From Wukongarchaeum sp048886645 (lineage in GTDB: Archaea; Asgardarchaeota; Wukongarchaeia; Wukongarchaeales; Wukongarchaeaceae): 10,772 nucleotides of DNA. A program made the position numbers and the translations under genes. Below, piece after piece: positions 6,539 through 10,772 of the stretch (position 1 is its first letter; every line of letters begins with the position of its first letter). Under the pieces are notes generated by a model. It saw nothing but the letters and a program-made list of their open reading frames with translations, was not told where the DNA came from and searched no databases. The DNA lies in the NCBI GenBank assembly GCA_048886645.1, contig JBHLKN010000069.1, forward strand, positions 1-10,772. The letters are read 5' to 3'.

Positions 6539-6673
6539 TTTTGAACTCATAAATTTTTGAATTTTTTACAATGGTTTTTATGCCAAGAAAAAGAGGATTT
6601 TGGGGCTCTTTAAGATTTGTATTTTGGTTCGTTTTTTTTCAAAAATCATAAAAGGGTTTTTTGGGTCGCTAAT

Positions 6674-6687
6674 CTTTTAAAGAGGTG
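6674..6687 (+). promoter_or_regulatory. Candidate promoter of the RadB-like gene
   Basis: CTTTTAAAG (6674-6682) is a TATA-like element that would place the transcript start near 6703-6706. This leaves a leader of about 55 nt before the ATG at 6759. It overlaps GAGGTG (6682-6687), which would then lie upstream of the transcript and could not act as a ribosome binding site. Confidence 0.3.
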
Positions 6688-6702
6688 TTTCTTTTCAGTT
6701 TT

Positions 6703-6759
6703 ATGAGAATTGGTATTTTTGGTCTTTTTCACTTTGTTCCTCTGCGGTGGCATTTTTAA
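6703..6759 (+). CDS. Possible 18-codon upstream ORF coupled to the RadB-like gene
   Basis: An ATG at 6703 opens an 18-residue reading frame, MRIGIFGLFHFVPLRWHF. Its TAA overlaps the ATG of the RadB-like gene as TAATG (6757-6761). The predicted transcript start falls almost on this ATG, so leaderless translation is conceivable, with termination-reinitiation on radB. There is no conservation evidence, and a chance ORF of this length is common. It is listed because of the exact stop-start overlap. Confidence 0.18.
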   Translation: MRIGIFGLFHFVPLRWHF

Positions 6760-7463
6760 TGGATGGTTATATCTCTTCAGGGTGTATGCTCCTTGACGCT
6801 CTTTTAGATGGTGGTTTTCCGAGGGGGAAGCTTGTTCAAGTTTATGGTAGAAAATTTGTAGGGAAAACCACTCTTGCCCTCCAAGTTGCCATTATAAACG
6901 CTGAAAAAGGCTTGAAAACCATCTTTATAGATACTGGGCAGTCTTATCTTCCTCACAGACTTTCTCAGATGATAAAAAAGAGAAGAGAGGAGGATCTTGA
7001 ACAGATTTTTTTTATTAAAGCAAAATCGTTCAAAAACCAGCTGAAGATCATAGATAAAATAAACTTTTACATAACACCGAAAACATGTGCCGTAATAGTT
7101 GACAACGTAAGTCAACACTATCTTAGAGAGCGTTTAAAATCAAAAGATCGGAAAGATATGGCCTTAGGGAGACTTTTAGCATATCAAATGGCAAGTTTGA
7201 ACTATATAGCAGAAGCCCACAATATAGCGGTTATGGTGACAAACAACGGTTATTTCAAGAAAACAGAAAAAGAATATGTCCCCGTAGCAAGGCGAATAAT
7301 GGAAAAATATTCCGACATAATTCTTCTCTTAAAACATGATGATGCAAAATCTAATTTGAGAAAGATCATCCTAAAAAAGAGACTTTTAGACAAACAATAT
7401 CCCTCCCTTGTAAAAACTGCTTTTTTCACACGTATATCTCTAACTGAAGAAGGACTAATCTAA
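6759..7463 (+). CDS. radB: RadB-like RecA-family ATPase
   Basis: A 234-residue RecA/RadA-superfamily core with no N-terminal helix-hairpin-helix domain, the architecture of archaeal RadB, a recombinase paralogue thought to assist RadA in DNA repair. The N terminus reads SSGCMLLDALLDGGFPRG, the usual lead-in. Walker A is GRKFVGKTT (about residues 30-38), with the required GxxxxGKT but an unusual RKFV filling in place of the common PPGS or PTGS. Walker B is VIVDN (about 112-116), followed by a serine as in the family. The ATG at 6759 is preferred over the in-frame GTG at 6747: GGTGG (6746-6750) sits 8-9 nt before it and the conserved segment begins directly after. The chosen start only changes four residues. 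KaiC-like or other RadA-paralogue assignments are possible alternatives. Confidence 0.8.
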   Translation: MDGYISSGCMLLDALLDGGFPRGKLVQVYGRKFVGKTTLALQVAIINAEKGLKTIFIDTGQSYLPHRLSQMIKKRREEDLEQIFFIKAKSFKNQLKIIDKINFYITPKTCAVIVDNVSQHYLRERLKSKDRKDMALGRLLAYQMASLNYIAEAHNIAVMVTNNGYFKKTEKEYVPVARRIMEKYSDIILLLKHDDAKSNLRKIILKKRLLDKQYPSLVKTAFFTRISLTEEGLI

Positions 7464-7486
7464 GCCTACAAGTTTTAAAGGGCTTA
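7461..7486. terminator. Convergent hairpin joining the stop codons of two facing genes
   Basis: TAAGCC (7461-7466) and GGCTTA (7481-7486) form a perfect 6-bp inverted repeat around a 14-base loop. The TAA at 7461 is the stop of the RadB-like gene, and the TTA at 7484-7486 is the stop of the facing membrane-protein gene. The loop contains GTTTTAAAG, without a long T run. It may act as a transcript-end hairpin for both genes. Confidence 0.4.
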
Positions 7487-7954
7487 GGGCGCTTGGCCTG
7501 TTCCTCCAAATTTTCTGAAAGCATAGGGATTAAGCTTGCTTTCCAGCATATAGTTTACGCCGAAATAGGCTACTAATACCAAAGCCATACCCGCATAAAG
7601 GAGGATATTTGCATATTTTGGGTCATAAGCGTATTTAGTACTCTGATATATCAGGATAAAACCTATTCCTCCAACAATAAAAAGAATACCTGCAACTATT
7701 CCCTCAAGAAGAAACATCCTATCAAATTGAGGATACAAAAATATGGGACTACCCGCTGAAGTAAAAGCCAAAGCCGTAGGTTTCTCAATGAGGATATAGA
7801 TCCCGCCACTTAGAAGAAACCAGATCGTAACTAAAACTAAGACCATCATCTTATTTTGTGTAAGTTTTGGCAACTCAAACTTAGGCTTTCTAAGTTCCAA
7901 TCTCGGCCTCTTAAGAAGGGGTATAACCCACTTAAAACGCTTGGAAATTTTCAA
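7484..7954 (-). CDS. Three-helix membrane protein resembling the Ost3/Ost6 membrane region
   Basis: From the preferred start the protein has 156 residues. A basic, proline-containing N-terminal segment of about 35 residues precedes three membrane helices, near residues 36-56, 79-104 and 114-136. The last ends in NYMLESKLNPYAF, like the end of Ost3/Ost6 (TUSC3/MagT1) proteins, where the final helix leads to a K..gYPYSF-type segment. The thioredoxin domain of eukaryotic Ost3/6 is absent. AglB, the catalytic oligosaccharyltransferase, is the divergent neighbour, which supports a role as an accessory subunit. A TTG at 7954 is taken as start because GAGGA (7968-7964) lies 9 nt before it. A longer TTG start at 7972 has no such site. 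The membrane nature is certain, the Ost3/6 kinship is a by-eye resemblance plus context. Confidence 0.62.
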   Translation of the reverse strand: MKISKRFKWVIPLLKRPRLELRKPKFELPKLTQNKMMVLVLVTIWFLLSGGIYILIEKPTALAFTSAGSPIFLYPQFDRMFLLEGIVAGILFIVGGIGFILIYQSTKYAYDPKYANILLYAGMALVLVAYFGVNYMLESKLNPYAFRKFGGTGQAP

Positions 7955-8295
7955 AAAAATCCATCCTCGCAAAAACGCTTGAACAATAAAGACAATTTTC
8001 CGCTCGTTTTATACTTTTACCACCGTGCCTATAAAATTATCACTTTTTATAAAAACAAAATCATATAAAAGTTTTGAAAAATTTTCAAAAAAAAGAACAG
8101 TGAAAAACTTTTAAACATCCATACCATTTTAAAAAAACAAGCTTTCAAAACGTTTAAATCTCCTTGATGAAAATCTAAAAGCTAAACAAATTTTATGAAT
8201 TATAATAGCTTTAAACAAAATATGAAAACCAAAACATCACAATAAACCTTATAACTCGTTATTCGCTGATTCTATGGTAATTATGAGGGTATCAA
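7955..8295. promoter_or_regulatory. Divergent promoter region between the Ost3/6-like gene and aglB
   Basis: This 340-bp gap holds no convincing gene. For the - strand gene, TATAAAA (8012-8006, read leftwards) lies about 55 bp before its start. For aglB, CTTATAAC (8249-8256) lies about 42 bp before the ATG, and GAGGGT (8285-8290) is a ribosome binding site 5 nt before it. The middle part, 8070-8240, is AT-rich and contains repeated TTTTAAA and TTTAAA words and one clean palindrome, listed separately. A TGATGA at 8164-8169 has no suitably placed CTGA, so a C/D-box RNA is not supported. Confidence 0.5.
8072..8090. repeat. 9-bp palindrome in the divergent promoter region
   Basis: TTTTGAAAA (8072-8080) is followed after one base by its exact reverse complement TTTTCAAAA (8082-8090). 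It sits between two divergent genes of likely shared function and could be an operator for a dimeric regulator. In such AT-rich DNA it could also arise by chance. Confidence 0.3.
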
Positions 8296-10377
8296 ATGTC
8301 TTTTATAAAAAACGGTTTAGGTTGGATCAAGGAAAGAATCTCTCGTCCAAACGTTACTAGAACTACAATTCTCCACTACATAGTCTTATACATGATCCTA
8401 CTCTTAGCTTTCTTATACAGAGTCTATCCATATTTTAAATACGAACACATCCTCAAAGCCTACGACCCTTACTTCCAACTACGTATGGCAGAATATATAA
8501 ATGAGAATGGTATTGGCTCCTTCTTTGACTGGCACGATGAAAACACATGGTTCCCTGAAGGAACAAAATGGGGTAAAGGGGCTTATCCAGCGACGCCCCT
8601 TGTCGCTGTGGCGATTTATAAGTCTCTTAATTGGATAGGGTTTAACGTAAGTCTTTACACTGTTTGCTATTTTTTCCCCGCGATCTTTGGAACCTTAACC
8701 GTTTATATGATCTATAAACTCGGTAAAGAATTGGCAAATGAAAAGGTTGGATTAATCGCGGCCTTCTTCTTATCTTTTAATCCTGCTTACGCCCAAAGAT
8801 CAGTTGTTGGGTTTTTTGATAATGAAGCTTTAGGAATATTTCTTATCATAACGTGTTTTTACTTCTTTATGAAAAGTCTAAAAACCGGTTCAGTTACCAA
8901 TGGGATCCTTGCAGGATTGTGTTTAGGATTTCTAGCCGCAAGTTGGGGCGCTTTCAGGTTTGCTCTAGATATGCTTGCCATATACGCTTTCGTTCTTCTC
9001 CTTCAGAAGAGGTATTCAAACCGTTTACTCATATCCTACTCCCTAACAATATCTATAGGTTTACTCTTAACTACGATTGTTCCCAGAACTGGGATGAGTA
9101 TTGTTACAGGGATTGAGGGAATTTTCCCCTTAGCAGTAATGGGCCTCCTGTTTTTCTACGGATTGGGGAACTATTTTTCAGACTTGATGCCTGGGACCAG
9201 AGGACCTTTTATGGAAAAATTGAGTAATTTATGGCTTCCAATCATAGTCGTTATTACCCCCTTGTTTCTAGTTGTTTTGTGGGCTTTTGGAGGAGTAAAA
9301 GGAGTAACCGGTAAGTTCCTAGGCGTACTAGTGCCAACAGTGAGAGAGGGCACGCCCCTCATAAACTCGGTAAGTGAACACTTGCCTCTTTCATGGGCTA
9401 ACCTTTACTATTCCGTGGAAATCTTGCTTTTTCTACTTCCTGCAGGCGCTTATTTCTTAGTAAGAAATCCGAGCGAAGAAAACGTTTTTCTCCTAGTATT
9501 CGGCCTAACAACCATCTATTTTGCCTCCTCAATGGTACGTTTAATATTGATCTTTGCCCCCGCAGCATGCCTCATAGCCGCCCTAGCCGTCGACAAAGTT
9601 CTAACACCTTACGCCTTAGCCTTAAAAGAAAAACTAGCACTAAGCAGAAGAAAAGTAAGAATAAGCGCAATGATCGGAAAAGAACAAGCAGCAGTAGTCT
9701 ACATATTCATAGGAATCTTACTAGGTCTAAATATGTTGCACGGGGTAGATGCGATAGACGAACGGCTAGGCCAACCCGAAATGGCACCAACCATCGGAGA
9801 CACCGTATTCGACGACTGGCAACAAGCCCTAGAATTCATGGACACAGCCCTCGACCACAACACCGTAGTACTATTCTGGTGGGACTACGGACACTGGGTG
9901 ACGGCTCTAGGGAACGTTAGAACGCTTGCAGACGGGTCTACGATAAATTCACTTCAGATAGGTCAGATTGGACGAGCCTTGATGTTTAATGAGTCTGAGT
10001 CTCTTAAGATTATGTGGGCTTTTAGCGTAGACTATGTTCTAGTGAATTTTGCGGCGGCTGAGATGAATGCTGGGAGTGACTTAGCGAAGGCGATTTGGAT
10101 GATAAGGATCGGTAATGAATATGGTACGATGGGTCCGGATTATGAAGTGAGTGATTACTATAAAGACGGAAAGTATACGGAAGCTTTCACTGATGGGGTT
10201 TTATATAAGCTGTGTATGTATAATATGGATAAGTATAAGCAGAAGTTGACTAATAGTGGGCTTTTTGATGATACGCCGAGTGTTTCTAGTTTGACGTATT
10301 TTAACGAAGTTTTTACAACCACAAACGATTGGGTACGGATCTATCAGGTGACGTATCCTGTAGGCTATATTCCTTAA
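8296..10377 (+). CDS. aglB: Oligosaccharyltransferase catalytic subunit AglB/STT3
   Basis: A 693-residue integral membrane enzyme that transfers lipid-linked glycans to asparagine in N-x-S/T sites on the outer face of the membrane. An N-terminal membrane helix (about 25-42) is followed by the first acidic motif YDPYFQLR (D57). The second metal-binding motif FFDNEA (D175-E177) lies on the next external loop. About a dozen membrane helices extend to roughly 480. The SVSE motif (358-361, the TIXE/SVSE equivalent) and R415 after SSMV follow in the external region and later helices. The soluble C-terminal domain has WWDYGHW (528-534) and DLAKAIWM (595-602), which fits the DxxKxxxM DK motif that shapes the acceptor serine/threonine pocket. 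All key residues are present. The C-terminal domain is compact compared with larger AglB proteins. Its stop overlaps the nop10 stop on the other strand. Third-position base use changes sharply near 9897. Confidence 0.97.
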   Translation: MSFIKNGLGWIKERISRPNVTRTTILHYIVLYMILLLAFLYRVYPYFKYEHILKAYDPYFQLRMAEYINENGIGSFFDWHDENTWFPEGTKWGKGAYPATPLVAVAIYKSLNWIGFNVSLYTVCYFFPAIFGTLTVYMIYKLGKELANEKVGLIAAFFLSFNPAYAQRSVVGFFDNEALGIFLIITCFYFFMKSLKTGSVTNGILAGLCLGFLAASWGAFRFALDMLAIYAFVLLLQKRYSNRLLISYSLTISIGLLLTTIVPRTGMSIVTGIEGIFPLAVMGLLFFYGLGNYFSDLMPGTRGPFMEKLSNLWLPIIVVITPLFLVVLWAFGGVKGVTGKFLGVLVPTVREGTPLINSVSEHLPLSWANLYYSVEILLFLLPAGAYFLVRNPSEENVFLLVFGLTTIYFASSMVRLILIFAPAACLIAALAVDKVLTPYALALKEKLALSRRKVRISAMIGKEQAAVVYIFIGILLGLNMLHGVDAIDERLGQPEMAPTIGDTVFDDWQQALEFMDTALDHNTVVLFWWDYGHWVTALGNVRTLADGSTINSLQIGQIGRALMFNESESLKIMWAFSVDYVLVNFAAAEMNAGSDLAKAIWMIRIGNEYGTMGPDYEVSDYYKDGKYTEAFTDGVLYKLCMYNMDKYKQKLTNSGLFDDTPSVSSLTYFNEVFTTTNDWVRIYQVTYPVGYIP

Positions 10378-10562
10378 GTTTTTGAGGGGTTTTTTTCTTC
10401 TTTCATTTTCTTTTTCCATGTTCTTCTGAATTTTCCGTATTTGTCTTCTGGTGAGAATTTTGGAGGGTGTGCTGTTTTTACGGGGTTTCCGCAGTGGGGG
10501 CATGTTGGTTTTTGTAGTGTGTAGTGTGTGCATTTTTGGCATTGTTGGAGCATTTTTGGCAT
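10374..10562 (-). CDS. nop10: Nop10, H/ACA ribonucleoprotein subunit
   Basis: A 62-residue zinc-ribbon protein, the normal length for archaeal Nop10. With Cbf5, Gar1 and L7Ae it forms the H/ACA guide-RNA complex that makes pseudouridine in rRNA. Visible features are C8-x-x-C11 and C21-x-x-C24 of the zinc ribbon, the TLQKPTCPHCG turn, and the family block PHPP-like AHPPKFSPEDKYGKFRR that wraps around Cbf5, followed by a basic lysine-rich tail. The start could be the first methionine or the one at residue 4. The second brings the N terminus closer to the family norm. It follows the aIF2 alpha gene by 55 bp on the same strand, the standard archaeal arrangement. Its TAA shares TTAA (10374-10377) with the convergent aglB stop. 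Confidence 0.95.
   Translation of the reverse strand: MPKMLQQCQKCTHYTLQKPTCPHCGNPVKTAHPPKFSPEDKYGKFRRTWKKKMKEEKNPSKT
10378..10416 (+). terminator. T-rich terminator of aglB
   Basis: Directly after the aglB stop the + strand reads several T runs, including seven T at 10390-10396, then TTTTC repeats. This is a likely archaeal terminator. It lies within the 3' end of nop10 on the other strand, whose lysine codons produce the T runs, so one sequence serves both purposes. Confidence 0.4.
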
Positions 10563-10617
10563 GGAAATTCCGACCGAATCTCTTTTAAAATTGGGGTTTA
10601 GAGTGGTTTTCTTTTTT

Positions 10618-10772
10618 TTATTCCCTTTCGAATTGGAATGTGCAGTTTGTTTGGCTTAAGGCTTTTTTTACTTTGTTGATTGCTTTGCTTAGGGCGTTTT
10701 CGGCGGTTTGGAATTCTTTTGCTTCTACTTCTATGCGGTATCTTGGTGCGCCTAGGGAGTATATGTCGATTT
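10618..10772 (-). CDS. Translation initiation factor aIF2 alpha subunit, C-terminal end (partial)
   Basis: The - strand from the window edge reads IDIYSLGAPRYRIEV, continues EAKEFQTAENALSKAI, and stops at TAA (10620-10618). This is the C-terminal alpha-beta domain of the alpha subunit of archaeal initiation factor 2, which contacts the gamma subunit in the complex delivering initiator tRNA. The GAPRYRI segment, followed by an acidic strand and the A-E-x-x-L helix, is the recognisable part. About 50 residues are visible and the rest lies beyond the right edge. The nop10 gene 55 bp downstream on the same strand is the usual neighbour and supports the call. The gap between them has a run of eight A after the stop but no T run in the transcript, so the two are probably co-transcribed. 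Confidence 0.85.
   Translation of the reverse strand, partial: IDIYSLGAPRYRIEVEAKEFQTAENALSKAINKVKKALSQTNCTFQFERE

Noticed and set aside
9567..9920. 117-codon + strand ORF within aglB, rich in R and S
   Set aside because: It is an alternative frame of the A/C-rich part of aglB. The aglB frame carries WWDYG and is continuous.
10201..10542. 113-codon - strand ORF overlapping nop10 and the aglB end
   Set aside because: It is the out-of-frame shadow of nop10 plus antisense of aglB. Nop10 motifs are in the other frame.
1..10772. tRNA genes, rRNA, CRISPR arrays, insertion sequences
   Set aside because: No T-loop-like GGTTCRANNCC, no regularly spaced repeats and no transposase or terminal repeats were seen on either strand.

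Overview
The window is from an AT-rich archaeal genome. Archaeal markers are Nop10, the end of aIF2 alpha, AglB/STT3 oligosaccharyltransferase, a RadB-like recombinase, UPF0147 and an archaeal p27/SSSCA1-type zinc-ribbon protein. Several genes have TTTATA-like boxes and GAGG-type ribosome binding sites upstream. The Ost3/Ost6-like membrane protein and the eukaryote-like ubiquitin parts suggest a TACK-related lineage (Bathyarchaeia-like would fit). That placement is inference, not demonstrated.

Layout. 1-45 is the tail of an unidentified + strand gene. 303-1875 (+) is a threonine/methionine-branch pair: a free-standing ACT-type regulator and homoserine dehydrogenase. 1881-6471 holds five genes on the - strand, in transcription order: UPF0147 (6471-6205), p27-like zinc ribbon (6083-5724), a ubiquitin-like/E2-like fusion (5452-4835), a JAB peptidase/E1 fusion (4724-2934) and a radical SAM enzyme (2897-1881). 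6759-7463 (+) is the RadB-like ATPase. 7484-7954 (-) is a three-helix membrane protein resembling the membrane part of Ost3/Ost6. Across a 340-bp divergent promoter region from it lies AglB (8296-10377, +). The right edge carries nop10 and the 3' end of the aIF2 alpha gene on the - strand, a classical archaeal pair.

The most interesting system is the two-gene ubiquitin-like cassette at 2934-5452. Two proteins together hold four components: ubiquitin-like fold, E2 fold, JAMM deconjugating peptidase and E1 adenylating enzyme. The JAMM and E1 motifs look intact. The E2 domain has histidine where the catalytic cysteine normally sits, and the ubiquitin-like domain is internal with no diglycine end. 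The cassette therefore either works unusually or acts on a modifier encoded elsewhere. A PflX-like radical SAM enzyme with an extra C-terminal four-cysteine motif follows only 36 bp downstream. The surroundings are housekeeping genes, not a defence island.

Other points of interest are the candidate Ost3/6-AglB divergent pair, a sharp switch of strand composition inside aglB near 9897, and a possible short coupled upstream ORF before radB.
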